From: Alicyclobacillus fastidiosus | GTDB lineage: Bacteria; Bacillota; Bacilli; Alicyclobacillales; Alicyclobacillaceae | Length of the DNA: 64,000 nucleotides | Direction: 5' to 3' | Assembly: GCF_026651875.1 (NCBI RefSeq) | Contig: NZ_CP104067.1 | Location: 620,001-684,000 of the forward strand | Shown here: in pieces, positions 1 through 11,142 of the stretch | Layout: every line of letters starts with the position of its first letter | Position numbering within the stretch: the stretch's first letter is position 1 | Made by a program: the position numbers and the translations under genes | Notes under the pieces: generated by a model | Told to the model about the DNA's origin: nothing | Database searches by the model: none | The model's input: only the letters and a program-made list of their open reading frames with translations

Positions 1-2585
<2,585 letters not shown>

Positions 2586-2605
2586 ATCCATGACGCATCG
2601 GCGAA

Positions 2606-2766
2606 GGGGCTGTCCCAAAAGGGTCGTACCAAATCATCCAGTCCCAACATCATATAGAAAAGCCTCCAAATCCACAGTGAAAGTGGAGATGGAGGCTTTT
2701 TGTTTTAAGGAATTCTTAATCAAAGTGGGGCTTCAAAAATCCAAAATTGACTTTTGGGACACCCCC
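2606..2766. mobile_element. MITE-like element A with IS1182-type inverted ends
   Basis: The left end GGGGCTGTCCCAAAAG and the right end CTTTTGGGACACCCC are imperfect inverted repeats about 16 bp long. They match the ends of the IS1182-family element at 19002-20826. No ORF lies between them, only a stem-loop. The reverse complement of this element aligns with a second copy starting at 10736, sharing the terminal GGGGG-TGTCC-AAAA, the AGCCCC-ACTTT tract and the GGATTTGGAGGCTTT hairpin arm. It is best read as a non-autonomous derivative mobilised by an IS1182-type transposase. Confidence 0.65.
2658..2703 (+). terminator. Rho-independent-type hairpin inside MITE A
   Basis: AAAGCCTCCA pairs with TGGAGGCTTT around a 22-nt loop and is followed by a T tract. 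It sits 75 bp after the frameshifted phosphotransferase gene and could end its transcript, although it belongs to the mobile element. Confidence 0.6.
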
Positions 2767-2838
2767 TTTTGCTGTATTGCACCTCAAAAGTGAACTCGGT
2801 TAGTGTGATTAAGCCCTCTTTAGGGGACGTTCGTGTGT

Positions 2839-4730
2839 AATAGCCTCTCGGTATTGGATGGTTAGAAAATTACATGAACCAGATGAATTTCCAGAAATGA
2901 ACTGGTAACCATCGGCTTCATGGTTGTTCGGCAAGGTTCCTTGAAAAAGGGTATAGCAAACAAAGCGATGACGATGGGATTTTTAAAAAGTCATCGCTGG
3001 AGATGGTATGATTGGGGTGTTCTCAAGCTGACAAGAGCATTGGCTTTAGGTCCAGGTTGCTCTCTTGGTACCAAGCGTCAATGTGTTGACACATTGCAAT
3101 GCCATAGACCCGGATGGTCCACATCATGGTGCTGCGATGCTTGGCGGCTTCGAGGTGGTAATCCTCTTTTGCTCGCTTGTTGCTGCGTTCGCAGGTGGTT
3201 CTGCGTTTGTAGATATTGGTCCACTCGTTGCTGTTGCGAGCGACGGGTGGAAACAAGCGGGGATTATCCTTGGTGTATGTGTGGACACATCTTCCGTAAG
3301 GTGAAACGGAGCATGGCGTGTCGCATGTCACCACTCCCTTTACGACAAGCGGACAGTGATATTTGCGACGGGCTCTTGAGCTGTCGTATCCACGGTCTCT
3401 CATCTCCAGCCCTTTCTTGCAAATCGGAACCCCATTTCGAGAGATCATCATATCGTCTTTGTATTTCTTGTTGCCCGTGTTGCGCTGATTCATGTCGATG
3501 AACGGTGTAATCTTTTGTGACCTTAGATACTCGTAAATCGCCATGGCATCATGTGCAGCGTCAAGAAGAACCCTGTCCCAGGTGTATTCTCGGAAGTATG
3601 CCTTGAACTCACGGGCACTCACGACCCAAGATGTGGCATCGTGTCGGGAAGCCCTTTGTAGCCTAGGGTAAATCGGTAGGTCGTAAGGGCTATCCGCAGC
3701 GACAAGGCTGTATAAGTGGTAGCCGAAGTAAAACTTATTTCGGTAGCTGTCCCAGCCCATGTCGCAGTCTGGTTGTGAGAACTGGCGATGACAGGAGCAC
3801 TGATTTTTTCCCTGGTCACGACAGGAACAAATTCGCTTGCTACGAATCTGGGCTGCTGTTTGCACGGGCATACCGTCACCAGCGATGGACAGGGCATGTA
3901 CATTTCCTAACAAACCAAGTGAAGAGGAGACAGAGAGAAATTGTTGTTGGAAGAGGCGAAGCAGCACGTCAAAAGGCTGTGAACGAATGGCTGTACGTCT
4001 TTGCAATTGAGATATGAGTTTGGCAATTCTCTTTGGATTGGTAGTGGGCGCCTTTTCTCCCTTTTTTCCTCTCTTGGGTTTCTTTCGACTAAGTCTTCGC
4101 CTAGATGCAATGTTGGGAGAAACGTGATTCCATAGCCGCCCAAAGAAATCGTAGAACGTACCTACGCCCGGGGTGTGACCATACTCAAAACCACTGAGGA
4201 TAGCGTATAACGGGCAGCGGCGGAGCTGGTTCACCCACTTCGTGATGGATGGTTCTCCAACCTCAAGCATGAGAAGGTAGGAACGGAGTAGGTTCGCAGG
4301 GTCAATGGATTGGGGACCACGACACGAGTAAGTACCTTTGACGCACTGGAAGGTGTCAGAGAGATCTGTGACCCAAAATTTTGCTACGAGCGCCCAGTCT
4401 TTGGCGATGAACAACAGTGAGCCATTCGAGTAGTGCAGGCGAAGACGTTCCTCAATGAACGATTGATACTGTTGGTGAGACCGAAGGATAGGTAACATAA
4501 CACAACCCCAATATGGATGAGATAGGACGGCTAAGCCCTTCTCGGTGATTATTGGGATGATTCCAAAAAGTCAAGTGTTATTTGATGTTCCAGCATACTT
4601 TGTTCCGAATTCGTATTTGAATTTCCAATTCAGTACCCTCGGCATATGGAGGGAACGTGGGGGCAAATGAAAATCTCTCTAGGTCCAAAACCTTGAGAGA
4701 CCAATAAAAACCAAATGCCGAGAGGCTATT
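2839..4730. mobile_element. Insertion sequence with 19-20 bp inverted repeats
   Basis: The left end 2839-2857 (AATAGCCTCTCGGTATTGG) matches the reverse complement of 4711-4730 (AATAGCCTCTCGGCATTTGG), with one substitution and one indel. The repeats enclose one transposase gene on the minus strand. The right end abuts a LysE exporter reading frame that lacks its N-terminal half, so insertion or a later deletion destroyed that gene. No target duplication could be recognised by eye because the left flank is not LysE sequence. Confidence 0.75.
3023..4498 (-). CDS. DDE-type transposase
   Basis: This 491-residue basic protein is the only gene in the IS bounded by the repeats at 2839 and 4730. It shows a lysine/arginine-rich linker near residues 130-150 (SRRRLSRKKPKRGKKG). 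Candidate acidic catalytic residues are in AGDGMPV, DAAHDAM and the late CERSNKRAKEDYH segment. A cluster of CxC residues (CSCRDQGKNQCSC) lies mid-protein. The overall pattern is that of IS4/IS5/IS1182-like DDE enzymes, but I could not fix the family. The frame appears intact, so the element may be active. Confidence 0.8.
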   Translation of the reverse strand: MLPILRSHQQYQSFIEERLRLHYSNGSLLFIAKDWALVAKFWVTDLSDTFQCVKGTYSCRGPQSIDPANLLRSYLLMLEVGEPSITKWVNQLRRCPLYAILSGFEYGHTPGVGTFYDFFGRLWNHVSPNIASRRRLSRKKPKRGKKGEKAPTTNPKRIAKLISQLQRRTAIRSQPFDVLLRLFQQQFLSVSSSLGLLGNVHALSIAGDGMPVQTAAQIRSKRICSCRDQGKNQCSCHRQFSQPDCDMGWDSYRNKFYFGYHLYSLVAADSPYDLPIYPRLQRASRHDATSWVVSAREFKAYFREYTWDRVLLDAAHDAMAIYEYLRSQKITPFIDMNQRNTGNKKYKDDMMISRNGVPICKKGLEMRDRGYDSSRARRKYHCPLVVKGVVTCDTPCSVSPYGRCVHTYTKDNPRLFPPVARNSNEWTNIYKRRTTCERSNKRAKEDYHLEAAKHRSTMMWTIRVYGIAMCQHIDAWYQESNLDLKPMLLSA

Positions 4731-5038
4731 TGAGGGAAAGGGGGAAGTCGCCATACAACCAAGGAATTTTGTCCAATGCCCTTAATCCAAAGGTGGCTGT
4801 GTTTTTCCTGACCTTTCTACCGCAGTTCGTGGAGCCAGGTGCAAATACGATGGAACAACTTTTCTTAATGGGTCTCATCTATACTGGATTAGCTATTGTG
4901 TGGTTCTTTATTTACGTCAGTTTTGTTAATTACCTCCGAAACTGGCTAAAAAGCCCGAAGGGCAAGAGGCTGATGGAGAGAATGACAGGGGCAGTCCTGG
5001 TTGGATTTGGGTTAAAGTTGGCATTTGAAAGACGGTAG
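4731..5038 (+). pseudogene. LysE/RhtB-family amino acid exporter, 3' fragment
   Basis: About 100 codons give the C-terminal half of a LysE-type translocator. The family-typical GILSNALNPKVAVFFLTFLPQFV segment is followed by a hydrophobic helix (LFLMGLIYTGLAIVWFFIYV) and a final GAVLVGFGLKLAF helix. Full members are about 205 residues with the N-terminal half carrying three further helices. That half is missing because the reading frame begins inside the right inverted repeat of the neighbouring IS. It is non-functional as it stands. Confidence 0.8.
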
Positions 5039-5384
5039 TTTTCTACCGAGGCATAATTACTAGAACTCGTGCATATCAATGTTTTTATAAACATGCGTCC
5101 GCCTTGCATGGTTTTTGTTCAGTTATCAGGGCAGGAAAGCGCAACAGCAATCAGTAATGATCCAGCAGCAGTGAGGAGTATTTCTCGAACAAACTCGCTA
5201 GCACAGCGATACCGACCACGTTGCCAAGCCAAATCATGTTGTATCCTCAGACTGTGATGCTAAGGTGTTTGTCATGTATCAAGAAGATTTAGCAATACGC
5301 TGGGGAAACTCGTTTTTAACAGCAAAACAAAAGGATTATTGTTGCAAGCCACGAATATAGCTTAACTGCGGACAGTTCCATAGG
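5039..5384. other. Gap between LysE stub and cobalamin riboswitch
   Basis: No convincing full gene is present. On the minus strand, 5151-5237 could encode a 28-residue hydrophobic peptide (MIWLGNVVGIAVLASLF...) with a GAGGA ribosome site 7 nt before its ATG. Just past its stop, another frame continues with SLLIAVALS, so it may be a frameshifted small membrane protein. Evidence is weak. Confidence 0.3.
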
Positions 5385-5560
5385 AATGCAACTAGGTGCC
5401 CTTTCAAGGGGTAACAGGGAATCGGGTGTAAATCCCGAGCGGTCCCGCCACTGTAACTGCGAAGTTCTCTTTCACCATGTCACTCGTTTGTTCGGGGAAG
5501 ACGAAAGAGGATGATGACCAGAAGCCAGGAGACCTACCTAGATTGCTGCACCCAAGAACC
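5385..5560 (+). promoter_or_regulatory. Cobalamin (adenosylcobalamin) riboswitch
   Basis: The B12-box architecture is clear: AGGTGCCC at about 5394, GGGAATCGGGTGTAAATCCCGAGC, then GCGGTCCCGCCACTGTAAC at about 5439-5457. Later come GGGGAAGAC and the conserved GAAGCCAGGAGACCTACC (about 5521-5538). It lies in the 5' leader of the downstream Ni/Co permease gene and should repress it when cobalamin is plentiful. The conserved blocks are seen directly; ligand class is by family knowledge. Confidence 0.93.
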
Positions 5561-5629
5561 TTCGAGGAAAGGAGCGGTGTACGAGGGCGACTGACGAGTG
5601 TAGATTCGTCTTTCTTTAGCCTTGCACAC

Positions 5630-5655
5630 AATCCTCGACTAGAAGTCGGGGATTT
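5630..5655 (+). terminator. Hairpin of the cobalamin riboswitch expression platform
   Basis: AATCCTCGACT and AGAAGTCGGGGATT form a stem with a short loop followed by a weak T-rich run (TTTCTTTATG). It sits between the aptamer and the permease start and could be the ligand-induced terminator. A second small hairpin with GACGA/TCGTC arms lies at about 5592-5616. Confidence 0.5.
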
Positions 5656-5702
5656 CTTTATGTTGTCGTACTAAAAGTTAGGCAGATAGGAGAGGATTTA
5701 AA

Positions 5703-6713
5703 TTGAATTTTAAGAAGTCAATTTTGGAGTTTGGCTTGAGTATTGTTGTTTTACATGTAGTCGCTATCGGTCTCTTGGTGACAGCAATCCCTCATCATCC
5801 AACTTTATTGGGGCTCGGAGTTCTGGCATATACGTTTGGACTTCGCCATGCTTTTGACGCAGATCACATCGCTGCCATTGACAATACGGTACGTAAACTC
5901 AGGCAGGAGGAGAAAAATCCAATTGGTGTGGGTTTTTACTTCTCTCTTGGACACTCAACGATCGTGATAATCATGGCAATAGTCACGGCATTTGCCGTTC
6001 ACTGGGCACAAAAATCTATCCCTGCGTTACAGAACATTGGGGGAATCTTAGGAACCAGTATTTCCGCCGTATTCCTGTTTTTGATCGGGATTATCAATTT
6101 GTTCGTGCTCATGAATATTTACAAGGTATTTAAGGAGATGCGCACGACTTCACTGAACGAGGCGGAGTTCGAGGAAGTGCTTCTTTCGAGGGGATTTATA
6201 TCCCGTATGATTGGACCCTTATTTAAATTAGTAAATAAAAGTTGGCACATTTATCCGATAGGCGTTCTTTTCGGATTTAGTTTTGATACAGCGAGTGAAG
6301 TTGCCCTATTGGCTATATCTGCAGGAGCGGCAAAGAACGCGATTCCATTCACGGGTGTACTTGCCCTTCCTCTTTTGTTTTCAGCGGGGATGAGCCTGAT
6401 GGACACGGCGGATGGCTTGTTTATGACAACGGCTTACCATTGGGCATTTGCGACCCCAATTCGTAAAGTGTATTACAACCTCACTGTGACAGGTTTGTCG
6501 GTTGTTGCAGCTTTGGTCATAGGCATGATTGAGGTTCTTCAAGTCCTAGCTCCAGAAATGGGACTAAATCAAGGTTTTTGGGCTTGGGTGCAGAACTTGG
6601 ATTTTGGTACGATTGGCTGTATGTTGGTAGGAATGTTTGTTGTCACGTGGACAGTTTCGTACGGAATATGGAAATTTTACCGCATTGAGCAACGGTGGTC
6701 CGCGACTAATTAA
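5703..6713 (+). CDS. NiCoT-family nickel/cobalt permease
   Basis: This 336-residue polytopic membrane protein starts at TTG after an AGGAGAGG ribosome site. Helix 2 carries the NiCoT signature RHAFDADHIAAIDNT (HX4DH metal-binding motif), followed by FSLGHSTIV. Later family blocks FGFSFDTASEVALL and GMSLMDTADG are also present. Eight or so hydrophobic segments fit the roughly 330-residue family. The family imports Ni2+ or Co2+ with high affinity. Control by a cobalamin riboswitch points to cobalt uptake for B12 synthesis rather than nickel for urease or hydrogenase, an inference from context. Confidence 0.9.
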   Translation: MNFKKSILEFGLSIVVLHVVAIGLLVTAIPHHPTLLGLGVLAYTFGLRHAFDADHIAAIDNTVRKLRQEEKNPIGVGFYFSLGHSTIVIIMAIVTAFAVHWAQKSIPALQNIGGILGTSISAVFLFLIGIINLFVLMNIYKVFKEMRTTSLNEAEFEEVLLSRGFISRMIGPLFKLVNKSWHIYPIGVLFGFSFDTASEVALLAISAGAAKNAIPFTGVLALPLLFSAGMSLMDTADGLFMTTAYHWAFATPIRKVYYNLTVTGLSVVAALVIGMIEVLQVLAPEMGLNQGFWAWVQNLDFGTIGCMLVGMFVVTWTVSYGIWKFYRIEQRWSATN

Positions 6714-6755
6714 TAGTACGGTTCAATACACTTTGTACGAGTTGAATAAATATAA

Positions 6756-6792
6756 AAAACGCGGCACTCCGTTATGATATGCCGCGTTTTTC
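6756..6792 (+). terminator. Rho-independent terminator of the permease gene
   Basis: AAAACGCGGCA pairs perfectly with TGCCGCGTTTT around a 14-nt loop, followed by TT. It lies 43 bp after the permease stop and reads in both directions, so it also ends the small minus-strand gene. Confidence 0.85.
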
Positions 6793-6817
6793 CGCGTTAT
6801 TCATTGCGGGAAACAGG

Positions 6818-6943
6818 TTAATAACTAATTGTCCAGGTTCCATCTAGATTAAAATGTGTAGCGTGATCTATATGGATAAGTGCATTTAGAGCTTCGATAA
6901 ATTCTTCGACAGATCCGCAAACTTTTGAGTGTTGATACATCAT
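6818..6943 (-). CDS. 41-residue hypothetical protein
   Basis: The ORF starts at an ATG 5 nt after a perfect GGAGG and ends 27 bp before the bidirectional terminator. It encodes a mixed alpha/beta-looking soluble peptide (MMYQHSKVCGSVEEFIEALN, then LIHIDHATHFNLDGTWTISY). It has one Cys and no membrane segment. A second in-frame ATG follows immediately. I do not recognise a family. The strong ribosome site, terminator and non-repetitive composition support a real gene. Confidence 0.6.
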   Translation of the reverse strand: MMYQHSKVCGSVEEFIEALNALIHIDHATHFNLDGTWTISY

Positions 6944-7176
6944 GAACACCTCCATATGGATTGACCGATTCACCTTTACTACTAAGCTATCCAGGCAAGC
7001 AGGGAAATATACTAGATTTGAAAAATAATTTGAGAGAGATGTCGAATGTACCGCGACTGTATTGTGTTGCGATTACCGCAAAGGTCCACCAGCTAGGAGG
7101 GGGACAGAACATGAGACTCAGCAGAAGAGCTAACAGAAAAGGGCTTCCCTGAGGATGTGATTATCGCGAGTCCTGT

Positions 7177-8538
7177 CTAGGGTGCTGGGCTTTTTCTGCG
7201 TGAAACACTTTCGGGTTGGCTTGCTGCGTTGAGTGTTTTGTTTGTTGTCTCTGGCGCCAACAGTACGCAGACAATGAGTCCGCCAAATGTGACAGCGGCG
7301 GCCACCAGCATCGTTGGCCCTATTCCGAAGTTTTCCAATCCCCACGGAAACAGGTACGTTCCAATAACCGCACCGAATCGGCTGATACAGGTTGTAATTC
7401 CCACGGCTGTACCCCGTACCTCTGTGGGGAACAGTTCATTTGGCGCGAGCCATTCCATGACATTTGGTCCGCCCGAAAAAATGGCATAGAGGACGAATCC
7501 GACGAAAATCATGGCCAGCGGACCGTGTGGGAACAGCCCCAGAATGAGAACACCGACCGTCATGCCGGTGAATGAGACGATGATGAGCATTCTGCGTCCC
7601 ATCCTGTTCACTAGGAACAGTGCCGGAATACAGCCGATGAGGAAGAGTGCGCTTATGATGGCCGCACCGTAACCGGATGCTCCTTCGAACAGGTGATAGG
7701 ATGCGAGCATCTCTGGACCAAACGTCAGCATGGCAAACAATGGAGCCACCGCGGCCATGTAAAATAGCCCAACGTAGAGTGTTCGTTTTAAGTAACCCGG
7801 CATAAAGAGTGTGAAGTAACTGGTCTTGCCAGTCGAACCGTCTGGCATGACGATGTCTTGGAGTGAGGCGGTTGGTCCATAAACTTGTTTGAGAACTTTT
7901 TCGGCCTCTGTTTTTCGTCCCTTCTGTAACAGCCAACGTGGTGACTCTGGTGTACCCATCCTCAACAAAACCAAGATGACGGCCGGGATAGCGCTACTGG
8001 CTAGTATCCATCGCCAAGCATTCGGACCAATGTTCAGCATGACTTGACCGACAATATACGCCACAGTTGAACCAATGTAGTATGCAATAAGGGTCACACC
8101 CAGCATCAGACCTCGTTGTTTCTTAGGTGAAAACTCGGCTAGGAGCGATGTGGCAATTGGATAGTCGGCGCCGACGGAGATACCGAGAATAAGTCGAATG
8201 ATAAACAGTTCCCAGCCAGTTTGGACCCAGACCTGCAGAATGGAAGCCACAATCAATACGATAAAATCAATGGTATACATTAATTGCCTGCCGAATTTGT
8301 CGGTCACATACCCCATGAATCCACCGATGAAAATGCCGATGAGTGCGGATGCACCAATCAGGCCGCTCCATGTTGTATTCAGATGTAGTTGTGGTCTAAT
8401 CTGGATCAAAGCAATGGCGATAATACTGAGAATGTAACCATCCAGGAATGGACCACCCGAAGAATACACGGTGAGGCGAGCGTGAAACCCACTGAATTCA
8501 GCATCGTCTACAATGTTTTTCCTTTTCCTTTTCATCAT
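7177..8538 (-). CDS. MFS transporter, sugar/metabolite:H+ symporter type
   Basis: The protein has 453 residues with about 12 hydrophobic segments. It carries the MFS loop 2-3 motif (GYVTDKFGRQLMY), the helix 4-5 sugar-porter pattern (RLILGISVGADYPIATSLLAEFSPKKQRG) and PESPRWLL after helix 6, characteristic of sugar porters and aromatic acid symporters. A late ELFPTEVRGTAVG repeat-type motif is also present. Start ATG follows GGGGGTC. The gene stands alone between the 41-codon gene and an AT-rich gap. The substrate is not predictable; organic acids and sugars are both possible. Confidence 0.85.
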   Translation of the reverse strand: MMKRKRKNIVDDAEFSGFHARLTVYSSGGPFLDGYILSIIAIALIQIRPQLHLNTTWSGLIGASALIGIFIGGFMGYVTDKFGRQLMYTIDFIVLIVASILQVWVQTGWELFIIRLILGISVGADYPIATSLLAEFSPKKQRGLMLGVTLIAYYIGSTVAYIVGQVMLNIGPNAWRWILASSAIPAVILVLLRMGTPESPRWLLQKGRKTEAEKVLKQVYGPTASLQDIVMPDGSTGKTSYFTLFMPGYLKRTLYVGLFYMAAVAPLFAMLTFGPEMLASYHLFEGASGYGAAIISALFLIGCIPALFLVNRMGRRMLIIVSFTGMTVGVLILGLFPHGPLAMIFVGFVLYAIFSGGPNVMEWLAPNELFPTEVRGTAVGITTCISRFGAVIGTYLFPWGLENFGIGPTMLVAAAVTFGGLIVCVLLAPETTNKTLNAASQPESVSRRKSPAP

Positions 8539-9031
8539 TCGACCCCCGTCGTAGAATCAGTCATATTCGGTGTCAGATAAGATGTTATAGAGTAAGCGAC
8601 GTTATGCACGGTTCAACTGAGTTTTGTACAACTGTAGAGTTTTTATCCAATATCCGGGTACCTGTTACCCTGTCGTACTGGTGAGACAGGACAGGTTTAT
8701 ACTTCCCGTTTTCATTTATGTAGAAAGTCTAGTTCCATAGATCCTTAGGATAGGATTAACCAGGAGAGGAATCCTTAATTCAAAGCAGCAATATGAACAA
8801 AATATATGAATATATAAATATATAAATATATAATGTGAAACTCGCATGGTCATGAGGAATACAACGATGATGAAGACAAAAGAAGTTTCAATTGAACCGC
8901 CAGTTGCCCGGAACACTGCTGTCGTTATTGGGGGCATTTGTGCGTTCATTTAAATGGATATACATTGAAGCAGCAAAGCTTTTTATTTCACATCGGGGCA
9001 GTGCATGATTAAAGTAGAGCTAAAGAGGGTG
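8539..9031. other. AT-rich intergenic region
   Basis: No convincing gene. A nested hairpin (CCTGT...CTGTC / GACAGG ACAGG) lies at 8661-8695, and a short tandem repeat of TATATAAA units at about 8811-8833. A possible 36-codon ORF near 8848-8958 (ending AVVIGGICAFI) lacks a good ribosome site and may be a remnant. The region presumably holds the promoters of the flanking genes. Confidence 0.4.
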
Positions 9032-9814
9032 ATGGCGATGGTAAAAACAGCGTTAATTACGGGTGCATCGCACGGAATAGGACTTGAGTTAGCGAGAGTG
9101 TTCGCTGAAAACGGGTATCAACTCGTTCTCGTAGCTCGAAATTCTCGCAGACTGAGGGAAATTAAGGATGAATTTCAGCGAACTCTCTCTACGTCAGTGG
9201 ATATCATCGCTAAAGACTTAAGTGAACCTGACGCACCGCGGGAACTTTTTGCTGAATTAACGGATAGGAACCTGAACATCGACGCGTTGGTCAATAATGC
9301 GGGATATGGTTGGAAGGGACAGTTTGCCAAAGGAAATCCGGATACTCAGTTAGATATGATTGATTTGAATGTGCGCGCCCTTACGTATTTAACCCGGTTA
9401 GCACTCCCCTCCATGGTGGCTGCTAAGGGTGGGTATATTTTAAATGTGGCTTCCACGGCAGCCTTCCAGCCGGGACCACTTATGGCGGTTTATTACGCAA
9501 CGAAAGCGTACGTACTATCATTTAGCGAGGCCATAGGAAATGAGGTAAGAGAATACGGTATTACGGTGACGACGCTGTGCCCAGGCCCTACGTCCACCGA
9601 ATTTGCAAGTCGAGCAAATATGTCCACAAGTAGGTTGTTTCAGGGCAGCGGGGTGATGGACGCAAAAACCGTGGCCAAACTGGGATATGAAGGTATGATG
9701 AAGGGGCGAACCATCGTGATCCCAGGGGTACGGAATCAGGTGTTAGCTGCAAGTACCCGGTTCGCCCCACGGCGAGCAGTCACTCGTATTGCGCGATCCC
9801 TGAACGAGGGTTAA
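9032..9814 (+). CDS. Short-chain dehydrogenase/reductase (classical SDR)
   Basis: About 260 residues. The N-terminal Rossmann motif is TGASHGIG, followed by NNAG (with LVNNAGYGWKG) and the catalytic Ser in NVASTAAF, then YYATK with the Tyr/Lys pair. The cofactor pattern after beta-2 (LVARNSRRL) suggests NADP. Sequence style is that of DltE/YqjQ-type SDRs acting on unknown ketones or aldehydes. I prefer the ATG at 9032, or 9038, just after AGAGGGTG over the upstream in-frame ATG at 9005. It is monocistronic. Confidence 0.87.
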   Translation: MAMVKTALITGASHGIGLELARVFAENGYQLVLVARNSRRLREIKDEFQRTLSTSVDIIAKDLSEPDAPRELFAELTDRNLNIDALVNNAGYGWKGQFAKGNPDTQLDMIDLNVRALTYLTRLALPSMVAAKGGYILNVASTAAFQPGPLMAVYYATKAYVLSFSEAIGNEVREYGITVTTLCPGPTSTEFASRANMSTSRLFQGSGVMDAKTVAKLGYEGMMKGRTIVIPGVRNQVLAASTRFAPRRAVTRIARSLNEG

Positions 9815-10118
9815 ACGTTCACGGAACGAACGAGGTCTTCTCACTGGTGTTATCGTTAATCCGATTGTTGCGTTCTCCTGCACTTTAAGTTGCGGAAAAC
9901 ATAATCCTCATTAATGGATGCGCTAGCTGAGTAAGAATGACAAGCGGCCAGTTTCCGATTTCAGCAAATACTCCTGTGGATAGACGACTATCCACCGATA
10001 TTCCGATAAAATTGCCAGGTCGATCCCAATTTGTCACCGGACGTTCGCGGTTTTTGTAAGCTTGGTGAATCGCCTAAGTGATTCACCGGAACTCATTCGT
10101 ACTTGAAGGAGGCCTCAC
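9815..10118. other. Intergenic region with an inverted repeat
   Basis: No gene is seen. GGTGAATC (10064-10071) and GATTCACC (10080-10087) form a perfect 8-bp inverted repeat with an 8-nt spacer, 31 bp before the next start codon. It could be an operator or a leader hairpin for that gene. Confidence 0.45.
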
Positions 10119-10676
10119 GTGAATCACTACACATCTGTCATTATTATTGTAGCCTTGGTCATCTTCGGACTTTATCGACGCGTCCGTAGGACAGTTGGGT
10201 TTCAGTACTTAGTTCGTGGCCGAATTACCACCCGAGTAGTCATATTCTCGATTTTGGCGCTCGTCATTTTAGCCGCTGGTGCCGCAAATCCAATATCCTA
10301 TGTGTTTGATGCAGTTGGACTGGTGATTGGGGGGATCATCGCCTACATTTCCGCTCGAACCACAAAATTTGAAATGAGAAACGGCCGTTGGGGATACCTT
10401 CAACATTTGTGGATTGGCATTGGCCTGATCATCCTTTTCATTGGCCGGTTGGCTTTTCGTTTTATTGAGATATCTCAGGATGTGGGCAAAATCCAACAAC
10501 AACAAGTTTCAGGTCAAAATCAACTGGCCGCCCAAAGCTTTTCCGATCCCTGGACGGCCGGCGTCTTTATGCTACTAGTCGCTTACTATATTGGCTATTT
10601 TATCTTCTTGCTTCGCAAGGCCCGGGAATTCGAAAATCAGACCTCGTCGGCAAGGAAGGATTGGGACGCGCAGTAG
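10119..10676 (+). CDS. Integral membrane protein, CcdC-like (DUF1453) candidate
   Basis: 185 residues from a GTG preceded by AAGGAGG. Four to five hydrophobic helices are visible: residues about 5-18, a pair at 43-77, one near 98-115 and one near 148-168. The N-terminal helix is followed by a basic RRVRR stretch. A Gln-rich segment (QQQQVSGQNQLAAQ) forms a loop. This layout recalls the CcdC/DUF1453 family near cytochrome c maturation genes in Bacillus, but none are nearby here, so the family is tentative. An inverted repeat lies in its leader. Confidence 0.6.
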   Translation: MNHYTSVIIIVALVIFGLYRRVRRTVGFQYLVRGRITTRVVIFSILALVILAAGAANPISYVFDAVGLVIGGIIAYISARTTKFEMRNGRWGYLQHLWIGIGLIILFIGRLAFRFIEISQDVGKIQQQQVSGQNQLAAQSFSDPWTAGVFMLLVAYYIGYFIFLLRKAREFENQTSSARKDWDAQ

Positions 10677-10735
10677 TCAGCGATTCTTATCGGGTGGTTG
10701 TGTAACCGGCGCTCACCGCTTGGTTCTCGCATAAA

Positions 10736-10835
10736 GGGGGCTGTCCAAAACTGGATTTTTGATTTTCGGAGCCCCCACTTTTGCATGAAAAGCCCCCAAA
10801 CCCACTTGAACGGTGGATTTGGAGGCTTTCTCGTT
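10736..10835. mobile_element. MITE-like element B, partial copy of element A
   Basis: GGGGGCTGTCCAAAACTGG opens a stretch that aligns with the reverse complement of element A. It shares the terminal repeat, an AGCCCCCACTTT tract, and a hairpin of GCCCCCAAACCCA against TGGATTTGGAGGC. Beyond about 10835 the similarity fades and the distal inverted repeat is not found, so this copy is probably truncated. It follows the CcdC-like gene by 59 bp and may act as its terminator. Confidence 0.55.
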
Positions 10836-11009
10836 ACATGTTTAATCGCTCTGCTATTAGCGACTGTTACTGTTCAGATGGCGGTAACAAGTATCGACAC
10901 ATTGTTTCCGCAATAATATCCACTTAATAACAGACGAAATCGGTGGGAAATTAAGAATTGTTTATGAACACCCCCATAAATCTATGTCTCAGGTCGAAAT
11001 TTTATGACA

Positions 11010-11136
11010 TAAACGCCAAATTCCGAAAGGAAACGGGGGAACCACCATTTTTGGGGTGAATCGCGGGGCTACCGCGTAGGGCACCTTTCAACCCGAACCC
11101 GACAGCTAACCTCGTAGGCGAATTTGAAAGGAGACG
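11010..11136 (+). promoter_or_regulatory. Cyclic-di-AMP riboswitch (ydaO/yuaA class), copy 1
   Basis: The conserved blocks appear in order: ACGCC (P1 5' arm), TTCCGAAAGGAAACGGGGGAACC, TTGGGGTGAATCGC, GTAGGGCA, ACCCGAACCCGACAGCTAACCTCGTAGGCG (given as two adjoining blocks at about 11090-11120). CCTTTCAA (11084-11091) pairs with TTGAAAGG (11124-11131), the latter overlapping the AAAGGAG ribosome site of the next gene. This suggests translational occlusion, since no terminator is present. The class senses c-di-AMP and normally switches genes off. Confidence 0.88.
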
Positions 11137-11142
11137 GATACT

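Noticed and set aside
2920..3501. 193-residue plus-strand ORF with many Cys
   Set aside because: It is the antisense of the transposase at 3023-4498 and its composition follows from that gene.
6961..7152. 63-residue ORF and a 13-codon ORF behind AGGAGGGG near 7111
   Set aside because: No family resemblance, no hydrophobic or conserved pattern; the 13-codon ORF is too short to support.
8811..8833. Tandem TATATAAA repeat
   Set aside because: Only about three units; more likely AT-rich promoter background than a repeat element.
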